A stretch of 64,000 nucleotides of DNA from Rathayibacter rathayi (GCF_004011095.1 NZ_CP028129.1:2604001-2668000); one strand, 5' to 3'; shown: positions 17,592 through 26,431, counted from the stretch's first letter. Program-made: numbers and translations. Notes: generated by a model from the sequence alone, not told the origin.

Positions 17592-18599
17592 ATGCAGTAC
17601 ACGCACCTCGGCCGCACCGGCCTGTCCGTCTCCCGCGCCGTCCTCGGAACCATGAACTTTGGCATGCAGACCGAGGAGTCCGACTCCTTCGCGATCATGG
17701 ACCGCGCGCACGAACTCGGCGTCAATTTCTTCGACACGGCCAACGTCTACGGAGGCGAGGCAGGCCGGGGCGCTACCGAGCAAATCGTCGGCCGCTGGTT
17801 CGCGCAGGGTGGCGAGCGCCGCGAGCGCACGGTCCTCGCGACCAAGGTTTTCGGCGACATGGGCGAATTCGCCGCCCCCGGTGCCGAGGGCGGCCGCGAC
17901 TCGTGGCCCAACGGCGGCCGCCTCTCGGCGCTCACGCTGCGCCGCGCACTCGATGAGAGCCTGCGCCGCCTGCAGACCGACCACATCGACCTCTACCAGT
18001 TCCACCACATCGACAGGACGACGCCGTGGGACGAGATCTGGCAGGCGATGGAGGTCGCCGTGCAGCAGGGCAAGGTCCTCTACGTCGGCTCCAGCAACTT
18101 CGCCGGCTGGCACATCGCCCAGGCGCAGGAGGCGGCGCACGCCCGCCACTTCACCGGCCTCGCCTCGGAGCAGTCGATCTACAATCTGCTCGTCCGCGAC
18201 GTCGAACGCGAGGTCCTGCCCGCCGCGCTGCACTACGGGCTCGGCGTCATCCCCTGGTCGCCGCTGCAGGGCGGATTGCTGGGCGGCGTGCTCGAGAAGG
18301 CCGCCCAGGGCGGGCGCCGCTCCTCCGAGCGCACCCTCGCCGCAATCCAGGAGCACCGCCCCGCGCTGGAGCAGTGGGAGGCGTTCGCCCGCGAGCGCGG
18401 CGAGGCGCCCGGCGAGCTAGCCCTGGCGTGGCTCCTGCACCAGCCCGCGGTCACCGGGCCGATCACCGGCCCGCGCACGCTGGAGCAGCTCGAGAGCGCG
18501 GTCGCCGCGGTCGACATCACCCTCGACTCCGAGGCCCTCGCCCGCCTCGACGAGATCTTCCCCGGTCACCGGAGCGCCCCTGAGGACTACGCCTGGTGA
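17592..18599 (+). CDS. Aldo/keto reductase
   Basis: A 335-residue NADPH-dependent aldo/keto reductase of the YghZ/general-stress-69 (AKR11-13-like) type. The catalytic set is visible: Asp and Tyr in FFDTANVYGG, Lys in VLATKVFG and His in YQFHHID; the C-terminal coenzyme region reads VTGPITGPRTLEQLESAVAA. ATG 17592 starts the typical MQYTHLGRTGLSVS opening; the frame is open upstream but those codons overlap the promoter of the divergent LysM gene. Physiological substrate unknown. The end (HRSAPEDYAW) is complete. Confidence 0.93.
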   Translation: MQYTHLGRTGLSVSRAVLGTMNFGMQTEESDSFAIMDRAHELGVNFFDTANVYGGEAGRGATEQIVGRWFAQGGERRERTVLATKVFGDMGEFAAPGAEGGRDSWPNGGRLSALTLRRALDESLRRLQTDHIDLYQFHHIDRTTPWDEIWQAMEVAVQQGKVLYVGSSNFAGWHIAQAQEAAHARHFTGLASEQSIYNLLVRDVEREVLPAALHYGLGVIPWSPLQGGLLGGVLEKAAQGGRRSSERTLAAIQEHRPALEQWEAFARERGEAPGELALAWLLHQPAVTGPITGPRTLEQLESAVAAVDITLDSEALARLDEIFPGHRSAPEDYAW

Positions 18600-18600
18600 G

Positions 18601-18681
18601 CACCCACCCGGGAGCATCCGCGACTCAGCGACGGCCGCCGACCTGCAGCTCAGCGCCGAGGAGCTGGCCTCGCTCGACTGA
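18601..18681 (+). pseudogene. C-terminal scrap of a second aldo/keto reductase
   Basis: Directly after the reductase stop, codons read HPPGSIRDSATAADLQLSAE and then ELASLD-stop (18679-18681). This is the typical last stretch of another aldo/keto reductase (PGS..., then AADLxLSxEELxxLD). Nothing else of that gene remains. It is probably the residue of a tandem duplicate removed by deletion; the next feature is a dispersed palindromic element. Confidence 0.65.
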
Positions 18682-18685
18682 TTCC

Positions 18686-18771
18686 GTTCATAACGCAGGA
18701 AGGATTCGGATCCGGCCTCCGCACGACGCGGTCTCGCAGGCGCTGCGGCCGATCCTTCCTGCGTTGTGAAC
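18686..18771. repeat. Dispersed palindromic element, copy 1 (86 bp)
   Basis: The ends are GTTCATAACGCAGGAAGGAT (18686-18705) and the complement of GTTCACAACGCAGGAAGGAT (18752-18771), identical except for one base. A GC-rich interior separates them. The same terminal sequence bounds an 87-bp block at 48359, so this is a repeated element and not a chance hairpin. It carries no ORF. Confidence 0.8.
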
Positions 18772-18781
18772 GCCACCCGGC

Positions 18782-18961
18782 TCAGACCGCGTCCCCCACC
18801 GGGCGCTTCTGCCCGAAGTGCGCCGGCACAACCGCGCCGAGCCCGTGCACGGCGAAAGCCCGCGCGGCCAGCAGGCTCGCCGCCCGGTGCTCCTGCAGCC
18901 CGACGATCGCCTCGCCCGCCAGATCCGGGGTGTTCGAGCTGACGCAGTTCCCTGCGTCCAT
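18782..18961 (-). CDS. Small hypothetical ORF or remnant (59 aa)
   Basis: An ATG-started frame of 59 codons downstream of the tetR gene encodes MDAGNCVSSNTPDLAGEAIV, GLQEHRAASLLAARAFAVHG and LGAVVPAHFGQKRPVGDAV. The codons carry the local third-position bias and the product is Ala-rich and probably helical. I do not recognise it. It may be a true small protein co-transcribed with tetR or the tail of a lost gene. Confidence 0.35.
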   Translation of the reverse strand: MDAGNCVSSNTPDLAGEAIVGLQEHRAASLLAARAFAVHGLGAVVPAHFGQKRPVGDAV

Positions 18962-19000
18962 CCTCGACGCGCGGGCCGAGGAGCGGGGACCGGGCCCCGC

Positions 19001-19660
19001 TCAGGCGTCGGCGGCCGAGATGGCGAGCACGACCGCCGTCAGGGTCGTGCGCAGGCGCTCCAGCGACTCCGTCTCGGACTCGTCCTCGAGGATCGACTGC
19101 TTCACGGCGTCGTCGTACCCCGCCACCAGGAGCCGCACCGCAGTCGTCGCCTCCAGCGAGAACTCCCGACGCACCTGACGGAGCGCCCCGTGCACGATCT
19201 CGACGAGCGACGCATCGAAGCCCGCGCGGAAGTCTCGGTACTGCGGTGCGATTCTCGGGTCGCGCAGCGCCAGGAGTTCGAACTCCGACTCGACCACGCA
19301 CCAGCGCCGGTTGTCGGTGGTCGGCCCCTGGAGGAAATCGAGGATGACCACGGCGAGCGTCTCGGCGGTCAGCGGCTCGTCGGCAGAGACGACCCGCGGG
19401 ATCGTGCGGCCCATCTGCTCGATGAGGGTGGTGATCCGGGCGCAGTTCTCCCGCTCCATCAGCGCGAAGAATAGCTCCTCCTTGGTGGAGAAGTTGGAGT
19501 AGAAGGCGCCGCGCGAGAATCCGGCGCGCTCGCAGATCTGCTCGACGGAGGCGCTGTGCACGCCGGTCTCGGCGAACACCTCGTAGGCGGCGTCGAGCAA
19601 GCGCTCTCGGGTGCGCCCGCGACGGGAGGTTTCGGGAGCGGTGGGGTCAATCGCGGTCAT
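19001..19660 (-). CDS. TetR-family transcriptional regulator
   Basis: A 219-residue regulator with an N-terminal TetR helix-turn-helix (RERLLDAAYEVFAETGVHSASVEQICERAGFSRGAFYSNFSTKEELF, residues about 18-62) and a helical ligand-binding domain that includes RRWCVVESEFELLALRDP. It is divergent from the MMPL transporter gene, and the shared 165-base gap holds three palindromes built on GATAC/GTATC. The likely role is repression of itself and of the MMPL-YhgE operon until a lipophilic or cationic ligand binds. Confidence 0.92.
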   Translation of the reverse strand: MTAIDPTAPETSRRGRTRERLLDAAYEVFAETGVHSASVEQICERAGFSRGAFYSNFSTKEELFFALMERENCARITTLIEQMGRTIPRVVSADEPLTAETLAVVILDFLQGPTTDNRRWCVVESEFELLALRDPRIAPQYRDFRAGFDASLVEIVHGALRQVRREFSLEATTAVRLLVAGYDDAVKQSILEDESETESLERLRTTLTAVVLAISAADA

Positions 19661-19710
19661 CTCCGGCTCCTGTCCGCTCTGTCAACACCTTCGACGCCGA
19701 TCACCCTATC

Positions 19711-19762
19711 CGATACATTTCTGTATCGAATACGGTACCGTATCGGATACGCTCGTGTATCG
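19711..19762. promoter_or_regulatory. Operator cluster of the divergent TetR regulator
   Basis: Three consecutive palindromes: CGATACATTTCTGTATCG (19711-19728), ATACGGTACCGTAT (19730-19743) and GATACGCTCGTGTATC (19746-19761). They share GATAC/GTATC half-sites with similar spacing and fill the middle of the gap between tetR and the MMPL gene, as expected for TetR dimers controlling both promoters. Confidence 0.7.
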
Positions 19763-19825
19763 GAGCCGAGCTCCACTTCGGTACAGAGACGTATCTCCTC
19801 CCGCCCACCCCCGTCAGGAGACCGC

Positions 19826-22624
19826 GTGTCGTCGCTGCTCTACCGCCTCGGTCGTCGCGTGTACCGCGCCCACCGTCTCGTCGCCGTCCTGTGGCTGCTG
19901 ATCGTCGTGGCGGGCGGCGGAGGCGCGCTGCTACTCAACCAGGGCACCGACAACACCTTCTCGATCCCGGGGACCCAGTCGCAGACCGCGCTGGATCAGC
20001 TCGAGCGCACCTTCCCCCAGGTCAGCGGCACGTCGGCCCGATACGTCGTCATCGCTCCCGAGGGAGGCAGCGTCCAGGATGCCGACGTGAAGGGTCCCGT
20101 GGGCGACGCAGTCACCGCGCTGGGCGACATCGACGAGGTCGCGGCAGTCACCGACCCGTACTCCGACAGCGTCTCCGGCACGATCTCGGAGGGCGGCAAT
20201 GCCCTCGTCATCACCGCGCAGATGGACGGCTCCGCGACCACCACGAGCCCCGAGAGCCGCGACGCGCTCAAGGCCGAGGCGACGACCCTTCAGAACGCCC
20301 TGCCCGCCGGATCCGTGGTCTCGCTCGGCGGCGACCTCTTCGCCCAGAACCTGCCCGGCGTGACGATCACCGAGGCGATCGGCCTCGTCGTCGCCCTCGT
20401 GGTGCTCGTGCTCACCTTCGGCTCGTTCCTCGCCGCCGGGATGCCGCTGGTCACCGCGCTGCTCGGCGTCGCCCTCTCGATGTCGGCGATCTTCATCGCC
20501 ACCCGCTTCGCCTCGATCTCGTCGACCACACCGCTCCTGGCGCTGATGCTGGGACTGGCGGTCGGGATCGACTACGCCCTTTTCATCATCAGCCGCCACC
20601 AGGACCAGTTGAAGCAGGGGATGGAGCCGGAGGAGTCGACCGCGCGCGCGACGGCGACCGCCGGATCCGCCGTCGTCTTCGCCGGCCTGACCGTGATCAT
20701 CGCCCTGGTCGGCCTCTCAGTCGCCGGCATCCCATTCCTCACCACGATGGGCATCGCCGCGGCGGGCGGAGTCGCGATCGCCGTGGTCATCGCCCTCACT
20801 CTGACCCCCGCGCTGCTCGGCTTCGCCGGTGCGCGGCTGCGGCCCAGGGAGCGCCGCGCGAAGAAGAAGGCCGCAAAGGCCGCCGCCGCCGCGGGGACGC
20901 ACGTCGACACGGAAGAACACACGGGGAGCGCCTCCGCCGGCGGTCACGCACACGCCCAGGTTCCGCGCGGCTTTTTCCGCGGTTGGGTCCGCGTCGTCAC
21001 CCGGTTCCCGATCGTCACGATCATCGCGGTGATCGGCGTGCTCGGGGTCGCCAGCATCCCGGCGCTCAGCCTCCGCCTCGCTCTGCCGGACGCCGGCTAC
21101 CAGGCCGAGGGCACGCCGGCGCGCACCACCTACGACCTCCTCGCCGAGAACTTCGGCGCCGGCTACAACGGCCCGCTCATCGTCACCGGCACGATCATCG
21201 GCTCGACCGATCCACTCGGCCTGATGAACGACCTCAAGGGCGAGATCGAGAAGCTCGACGGAGTCGCCTCGGTGCCGCTCGCGACGCCGAACGAGACCGC
21301 TGACACCGGCATCATCCAGGTGATCCCGGAGGGCGGACCGGACTCCGAGACGACCAAGGCGCTGGTCGCCGAGATCCGCGACAAGCACGACGACTTCCAG
21401 CGGGAGTATGGCGTCGACCTCGCGGTGACCGGCCAGACCGCGGTCGGCATCGACATCTCGGACACGCTCGCCAGAGCGCTATTGCCGTTCGGCCTGCTCG
21501 TGGTCGGCCTGTCGCTGGTGCTGCTGACGATGGTGTTCCGCTCGCTCTGGGTGCCGATCAAGGCGACGCTGGGCTACCTGCTCTCGGTCGGAGCGTCCTT
21601 CGGCGCCGTGGCCGCGGTGTTCGAGTGGGGCTGGTTCTCGGACGCACTGCACGTCGACAAGACCGGTCCGATCATCAGCTTCATGCCGATCATCCTGATG
21701 GGCGTGCTCTTCGGACTGGCGATGGACTACGAGGTGTTCCTGGTCTCGCGAATGCGCGAGGACTACGTGCACGGCCGCCCGGCACGAGCGGCCGTCGAGT
21801 CGGGCTTCGTCGGCTCGGCCAAGGTGGTCACGGCCGCCGCGATCATCATGTTCTCGGTCTTCGCCGCCTTCGTGCCGGAGGGGGACACCAATATCAAGCC
21901 GATCGCGCTCGGGTTGGCCGTGGGCGTCTTCGTCGACGCGTTCATCGTCCGGATGACGCTGGTTCCTGCAGTTCTGCACCTGCTCGGCGACCGCGCGTGG
22001 CAGATGCCGCGCTGGCTCGACCGCGTCCTGCCCTCCTTCGATGTCGAGGGCGAGGGCCTGACGAAGGAGCTCGCGCTCGCCGACTGGCCGGAGCCGGGAT
22101 CCACCGACGTGATCGCCGCCGAGGGTCTCTGCCTCGACGGACCCAACGGCCCCATCTACCACGATGTCTCCCTGCGGGTCGCGCCGGGCTCCTCCCTGGT
22201 GGTGCACGGCCCGCACCGCTCCGGCCGCACCGCACTGCTGTTGAGCATCGCTGGCCGCCTCGCCCCCGACTCCGGACGCCTGAAAGTCGCGGGCCTGGTC
22301 GTGCCGATCCGCTCCGCCGCCGTGCGCGGCAGGGTCGCTCTGGTGCGCCTGGCCGGAGCGGCCGATCCCGTCGCCGAGGTGCGCTCGGCACTGGAGTCAG
22401 CCCCGCCGATCCTCGTGCTCGACGACCTCGACACGGTCACCGATCCGCAGCTGCGCGACGCGATCCGGGCCGAGCTCGACGCGGCGCGCACCGTCGACGG
22501 CACCTTCACCGTGGTCGCCTCTTGCGTCGACGCCGAGGCGCTCGACGACCTCCTCCCCTCCGACCGCGGCGTGCTCGCGGTCTTCCCCGCGGCGAAGCGC
22601 CGCGCGATCGCAAAGGTCCTCTGA
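19826..22624 (+). CDS. MMPL/RND transporter with C-terminal ABC-ATPase-like domain
   Basis: A 932-residue protein. Residues 1 to about 730 form an MMPL transporter: an N-terminal membrane anchor (AHRLVAVLWLLIVVAGGGGALLL), two periplasmic loops and two blocks of helices with the GLAVGIDYALFIISR and GLAMDYEVFLVSRMRE signatures. A C-terminal part from about 755 resembles a shrunken ABC ATPase (STDVIAAEGLCLDGPNG; Walker A-like GPHRSGRT at 795-802, with Arg replacing Lys; Walker B-like ILVLDDLD around 866) without an LSGGQ signature. GTG 19826 has AGGAG five bases upstream. It precedes the YhgE/Pip gene by three bases. The fusion probably exports lipids or hydrophobic compounds. Confidence 0.9.
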   Translation: MSSLLYRLGRRVYRAHRLVAVLWLLIVVAGGGGALLLNQGTDNTFSIPGTQSQTALDQLERTFPQVSGTSARYVVIAPEGGSVQDADVKGPVGDAVTALGDIDEVAAVTDPYSDSVSGTISEGGNALVITAQMDGSATTTSPESRDALKAEATTLQNALPAGSVVSLGGDLFAQNLPGVTITEAIGLVVALVVLVLTFGSFLAAGMPLVTALLGVALSMSAIFIATRFASISSTTPLLALMLGLAVGIDYALFIISRHQDQLKQGMEPEESTARATATAGSAVVFAGLTVIIALVGLSVAGIPFLTTMGIAAAGGVAIAVVIALTLTPALLGFAGARLRPRERRAKKKAAKAAAAAGTHVDTEEHTGSASAGGHAHAQVPRGFFRGWVRVVTRFPIVTIIAVIGVLGVASIPALSLRLALPDAGYQAEGTPARTTYDLLAENFGAGYNGPLIVTGTIIGSTDPLGLMNDLKGEIEKLDGVASVPLATPNETADTGIIQVIPEGGPDSETTKALVAEIRDKHDDFQREYGVDLAVTGQTAVGIDISDTLARALLPFGLLVVGLSLVLLTMVFRSLWVPIKATLGYLLSVGASFGAVAAVFEWGWFSDALHVDKTGPIISFMPIILMGVLFGLAMDYEVFLVSRMREDYVHGRPARAAVESGFVGSAKVVTAAAIIMFSVFAAFVPEGDTNIKPIALGLAVGVFVDAFIVRMTLVPAVLHLLGDRAWQMPRWLDRVLPSFDVEGEGLTKELALADWPEPGSTDVIAAEGLCLDGPNGPIYHDVSLRVAPGSSLVVHGPHRSGRTALLLSIAGRLAPDSGRLKVAGLVVPIRSAAVRGRVALVRLAGAADPVAEVRSALESAPPILVLDDLDTVTDPQLRDAIRAELDAARTVDGTFTVVASCVDAEALDDLLPSDRGVLAVFPAAKRRAIAKVL

Positions 22625-22627
22625 CAG

Positions 22628-24865
22628 ATGGCTCTCCTCTCCCTCGAACGCCCCCGCGGCGTCAAGAAGGTGTCTTGGCTGACCCTTCTCGGGATCGTCC
22701 TGGTCCCCCTCGTCATCGGCGGCCTCCTGGTGTGGGCGCTGTGGAACCCCACCGAGCGCCTCGACACGATCACGGCCGCCGTGGTCAACGAGGACACGCC
22801 CGTCGAGATCAATGGGCAGACCGTGCCGCTCGGGCGCCAGCTCGCGGCCGGCCTGGTGACGGGCGGCACCGGCTCCGCGAGCCCGGCCGATCCTGCCACG
22901 GCGACCCCCTCGATAACCCCGACCCCGGCGCCGAACGTCTCCGGCTCGGACTCGACGGGCAACTTCACCTGGGTACTCACCGACAAGGACGACGCGGCGG
23001 AGGGACTCGCCGACGGCAGCTACGCGACCGTCGTGACCATCCCCTCCTCCTTCTCGGCCGCCGCCACCTCGTACTCGGGTGACGCCGCGAAAGCCACGAA
23101 GGCCACCATTGATATCGCCACCAGCGAGAAGGCCAAGCTCGTCGACGACGCCATCTCGTCGACGGTGACCAGCACCGCCACCTCGCTGCTGAACACGCAG
23201 CTCACCACGGCCTACCTCGAGAACGTCTACGTCGGCTTCAACACCCTGCACGAGCAGATCGGCCAGGCGGCCGGCGGCGCGGGCACGCTGGCCGACGGCG
23301 CCGACCAGCTCGGCACGGGCGCCGCCACCCTCGCCGGCGGCACCAGCGACCTTGCCGACGGCATCGACGAGCTCGCGTCCGGCGCGTCCTCTCTTTCGGG
23401 CGGAGTCGCGCAGCTCGGCACCGGCGCCTCCTCCCTCGCTGACGGGGTGGGCCAGCTGGGTACCGGTGCCTCCGACCTCTCCGGCGGAGTCGCGCAACTC
23501 GCCACGGGCGCACGGGGCTCCGTCGGCGGGGCGACGCAGCTGCAGAGCGGCGCCACCGGCCTGGCCGACGGCCTCGACCAGGTGACGGCGGGCGTGCAGA
23601 AGACGGGTGAGGGGACGCAGCAGGTAGCGACCCTCAGCGCGGGAGCGGCGACGGCCACCGCGGAAACCCTGAAGGCCCTCACCGGTGTGCTCGCGAGCTG
23701 CGAGACGGCGCAGTGCAGCGCCGCGAAAGCCGTCATCGCCTCGGCGAGCGGGCCGACGGGAGCGGTCACCCTGACCGGGCAGACCGCCGGAGCGATCGCC
23801 GGGATCGACGCCGGGATCCGCACCGGCGGCGATGGCCAGCCCTCCCTGATTGACGCAGTCGGCCAGTCCGCCACCGGCGCCCGCACCCTCGCGGGCGGAA
23901 TCGGCCAGCTCACCGGTGGACTCACTCAGCTCGCCGACGGTGCCGACGCCGCAGCCGGCGGCGCCGCGCAGCTCTCGTCCGGAGCCACCACCGCAGCGGC
24001 CGGCGCCCGCGACCTCGCCACCGGCGCGACCACCGCCGCGGGCGGCGCCGCCGACCTCGCCGCGGGAGCGTCCTCCGCCGCCGAGGGAGCCGACCAGCTC
24101 GCCGACGGCGCGAGCGGCCTCTCGGACGGGGCGGTGCAGCTCGCCGACGGCAGCCGTACGCTCGCCACCGGACTCGACGCCGCCGTCGCGCAGCTGCCCA
24201 GCTACACCGAGTCGGAGTCGACGAACCTCGCCGACGTCGTCTCCGATCCGGTCGAGAACGCGAGCAGCACGAACGACCTGTTCGGAGCCTCCAGCGTCCC
24301 GTTCTTCGCCACGATCGCCCTCTGGCTCGGCGCCCTCGCGACCTTCCTGGTGCTCGCCGCTTTCTCGCACCGGGCGCTCTCCTCCACCCGCTCCTCCGCA
24401 GCTCTCGCCCTGTCCTCCTCCCTGCCCGCGCTGGTGATCGGCGTCGTGCAGGGTCTCGCGGTCGCGATCGTGATGAGTAACGTCGCCGGTCTGGAGCCGG
24501 GACGCTGGGTCGGCTTCGCCCTGCTCTCGATGCTCGCCGGCGCGTCGTTCGCCGCGGTCAACCAGGGGCTGGTCGCGCTGCTCGGAGGGATCGGCCGGTT
24601 CCTCTCGATGGTCGCGGCGGTGATCGGACTCGGCGCGGGCATCATCTCGACGGTCCCCGGCCTGTTCGACGACGTGCTCGGGTTCCTGCCGCTGTCGGCC
24701 GCGCAGAACGCGCTCTCCGGAGTGGTCGGGGGCACGGAGGGAACGGCCGGCGCGGTCGTCGGCCTGGTGATCTGGCTGCTGTTCGGGCTGCTGCTGACCG
24801 TCACCGCAATCGCCCGACATCGGGTCGTCTCGGTCCGCGCCCTGCATCGCGCTGCGGAGGCGTAG
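22628..24865 (+). CDS. YhgE/Pip-domain membrane protein
   Basis: A 745-residue protein with a single N-terminal membrane helix (WLTLLGIVLVPLVIGGLLVWAL), an extracytoplasmic region dominated by 11-residue repeats of the type LADGADQLGTG / LAGGTSDLADG (about residues 215-320 and 400-520), and a C-terminal block of five or so membrane helices typical of YhgE/Pip and ABC-2 type permeases. The repeats should form a long coiled coil. Such proteins are found beside MMPL or ABC genes and have been linked to export and, in Gram-positives, phage infection and type VII secretion. It lies three bases after the MMPL fusion gene. Confidence 0.92.
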   Translation: MALLSLERPRGVKKVSWLTLLGIVLVPLVIGGLLVWALWNPTERLDTITAAVVNEDTPVEINGQTVPLGRQLAAGLVTGGTGSASPADPATATPSITPTPAPNVSGSDSTGNFTWVLTDKDDAAEGLADGSYATVVTIPSSFSAAATSYSGDAAKATKATIDIATSEKAKLVDDAISSTVTSTATSLLNTQLTTAYLENVYVGFNTLHEQIGQAAGGAGTLADGADQLGTGAATLAGGTSDLADGIDELASGASSLSGGVAQLGTGASSLADGVGQLGTGASDLSGGVAQLATGARGSVGGATQLQSGATGLADGLDQVTAGVQKTGEGTQQVATLSAGAATATAETLKALTGVLASCETAQCSAAKAVIASASGPTGAVTLTGQTAGAIAGIDAGIRTGGDGQPSLIDAVGQSATGARTLAGGIGQLTGGLTQLADGADAAAGGAAQLSSGATTAAAGARDLATGATTAAGGAADLAAGASSAAEGADQLADGASGLSDGAVQLADGSRTLATGLDAAVAQLPSYTESESTNLADVVSDPVENASSTNDLFGASSVPFFATIALWLGALATFLVLAAFSHRALSSTRSSAALALSSSLPALVIGVVQGLAVAIVMSNVAGLEPGRWVGFALLSMLAGASFAAVNQGLVALLGGIGRFLSMVAAVIGLGAGIISTVPGLFDDVLGFLPLSAAQNALSGVVGGTEGTAGAVVGLVIWLLFGLLLTVTAIARHRVVSVRALHRAAEA

Positions 24866-25006
24866 GCCGCTCACCACGCCTACACGGCCGACGCCTGTCG
24901 GGCATCTCGTGCCGTCTCCCCCCGGAGCTGGGACGGATGGCACGAGGATCGCGCCGTGTCCGCGCCTCAGGGATGTCCGCCGCATCCTCGGGGTTACCCT
25001 GACGCG

Positions 25007-25993
25007 GTGGAATCGGTACCAACGCAGAGCCGGACACGGCGGGTCTACAGCCCGTCCGTCGTCCTGCGCCTGCGTGCGCTCCTGCGGCGGCTGGTCGGCG
25101 CGCTGCTCGCCGCGGTGATCATCCCGTTCGCGATTCTGGCCGACCGTCGCGGCGTCCTCGACGAGTCGGCGCTCTCGCTCAGCCTCCTCGCCCTCACCGT
25201 CCTGATCGGGCTGGTCTCGGCAGTGTCCCTCTTCGTCGTCACTCCCACCCGCGTGATGACGACCGAGACGCAGGTCGTGCTGATGCGCGGCCACCGCCGC
25301 CGCGAGCAGTGGCCTCGCCGCTCGGTGCGCTTCGTCGAGTCGAGCGACGGCGACGGCTTCGTTGCCTGGTGCCGCGGCGACGGCGTCGAGGTCCGCTGCG
25401 CGCACTTTCGACCCGAGGACTTCGCCACCCTGCTCGCCGACCTCGGCGCCGTCGCACGCATCCGCGACGCCCTGCCGCCCGCGCTGGCGGGTCCCGCCTC
25501 CGCTGTGCTCTTCCGTCCGCACCGGGCGCCGTTGCGCCGACGTGTGCTCGCCCTGGTCGTCGTCGCCACGGAGGCGTTCGCCGCCGGTGTCCTGGCCGTC
25601 GCTCTCGCCGGTGCCCCGTCGGGCGACCGCACGCAGATCACTGTGGGCGCGGTCGTCGTGGCGCTCTCGCTCCCGCTCGGCCTGATCGCCGCCCGGTTGG
25701 CGCTGCGGCCCGGCTTACCCGGCTCGATCGTGGTGTCGGCGTCGGCGATCCAGATCGACGCGCTGGTCTTCCCCCTCGAGGCGTTGCGCTCCGTGGTCGC
25801 CTCGAGTCCCACGGGGAGCCGCAGCCTCCGCCTCGTCCTCACCGAGACGAACGGCCGCATTACCGAGGTGCCCCTCGGCCTGCGACTGCCGACGTTGCGG
25901 CGCGACCAGCTCTTCCCCGACTACCCGCTGCTGCTCGGCGTCCTGCGCGAGCACACGGCCCCGCTGCCGGGACTGCTGCGGATCGAGGGCTGA
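25007..25993 (+). CDS. Hypothetical membrane protein (two-pair helix)
   Basis: A 328-residue protein with a basic N-terminus, two adjacent membrane helices (LVGALLAAVIIPFAIL, LLALTVLIGLVSAVSLFVV), a soluble segment, two more helices (VLALVVVATEAFAAGVLAVALA, VGAVVVALSLPLGLIAARLAL) and a second soluble segment. Each soluble part (TTETQVVLMRGHRRREQW and SASAIQIDALVFPLEALRSV) looks like a small beta-rich, PH-like domain after a helical hairpin, a duplicated layout. GTG 25007 is preferred because it just precedes the first helix. No family name is certain. Confidence 0.65.
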   Translation: MESVPTQSRTRRVYSPSVVLRLRALLRRLVGALLAAVIIPFAILADRRGVLDESALSLSLLALTVLIGLVSAVSLFVVTPTRVMTTETQVVLMRGHRRREQWPRRSVRFVESSDGDGFVAWCRGDGVEVRCAHFRPEDFATLLADLGAVARIRDALPPALAGPASAVLFRPHRAPLRRRVLALVVVATEAFAAGVLAVALAGAPSGDRTQITVGAVVVALSLPLGLIAARLALRPGLPGSIVVSASAIQIDALVFPLEALRSVVASSPTGSRSLRLVLTETNGRITEVPLGLRLPTLRRDQLFPDYPLLLGVLREHTAPLPGLLRIEG

Positions 25994-26026
25994 CGCCTCC
26001 GCTACGAAACCGCCTCGGGCGGCGGG

Positions 26027-26347
26027 TCAGTCCTCGGCGCCGTCGGCGATGCGCTGGTGGTGGTGGATGACCTCGGCGACGATGAAGCCGAGGAACTTTT
26101 CGGCGAACGCCGGATCGAGATGCGACTCCTCGGCGAGCGCCCGCAGTCGCGCGATCTGACGGGCTTCACGCTCGAGATCGGCGGGAGGCAGACCATGCAC
26201 GGCCTTGAGCCTGCCGACCTTCTGGGTGAACTTGAACCGCTCGGCGAGCAGGTGGATCACCGCCGCGTCGATGTTGTCGATGCTCTGACGGATCTGCACG
26301 AGTTCGGCTCGCGCCTGGGACTCCTCAGGAGTGATGTCAACGGTCAT
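26027..26347 (-). CDS. Chorismate mutase, AroQ class
   Basis: A 106-residue all-helical protein of the AroQ fold, converting chorismate to prephenate for Phe/Tyr synthesis. Visible features: the first helix QIRQSIDNIDAAVIHLLAERF with the catalytic Arg, the Lys of TQKVGRLKAVHGLPP, DLEREARQIARLRALAE, and a C-terminal helix ending HHHQRIADG. The size fits stand-alone actinobacterial chorismate mutases, which often need DAHP synthase for full activity. ATG 26347 is followed at once by the family's N-terminal segment. Confidence 0.92.
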   Translation of the reverse strand: MTVDITPEESQARAELVQIRQSIDNIDAAVIHLLAERFKFTQKVGRLKAVHGLPPADLEREARQIARLRALAEESHLDPAFAEKFLGFIVAEVIHHHQRIADGAED

Positions 26348-26399
26348 GGCGGGACCCTAACCGACCGGTGGGGCTTCGAGCTGCAACCGGCGCATGACG

Positions 26400-26431
26400 A
26401 CGGCCCCTGCCCGGGGTCCGGGAGGGGCCGT
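26400..26431. terminator. Hairpin downstream of the ohr gene
   Basis: ACGGCCCCT (26400-26408) pairs with AGGGGCCGT (26423-26431), and an inner CCC/GGG pairing extends the stem. It lies 14 bases after the Ohr stop on the minus strand and ahead of chorismate mutase, so it probably separates the two transcripts. Confidence 0.65.

Noticed and set aside
22397..25522. 1041-residue minus-strand frame across the YhgE gene
   Set aside because: Mirror of repetitive YhgE codons; spans three plus-strand genes and has shadow-like composition.
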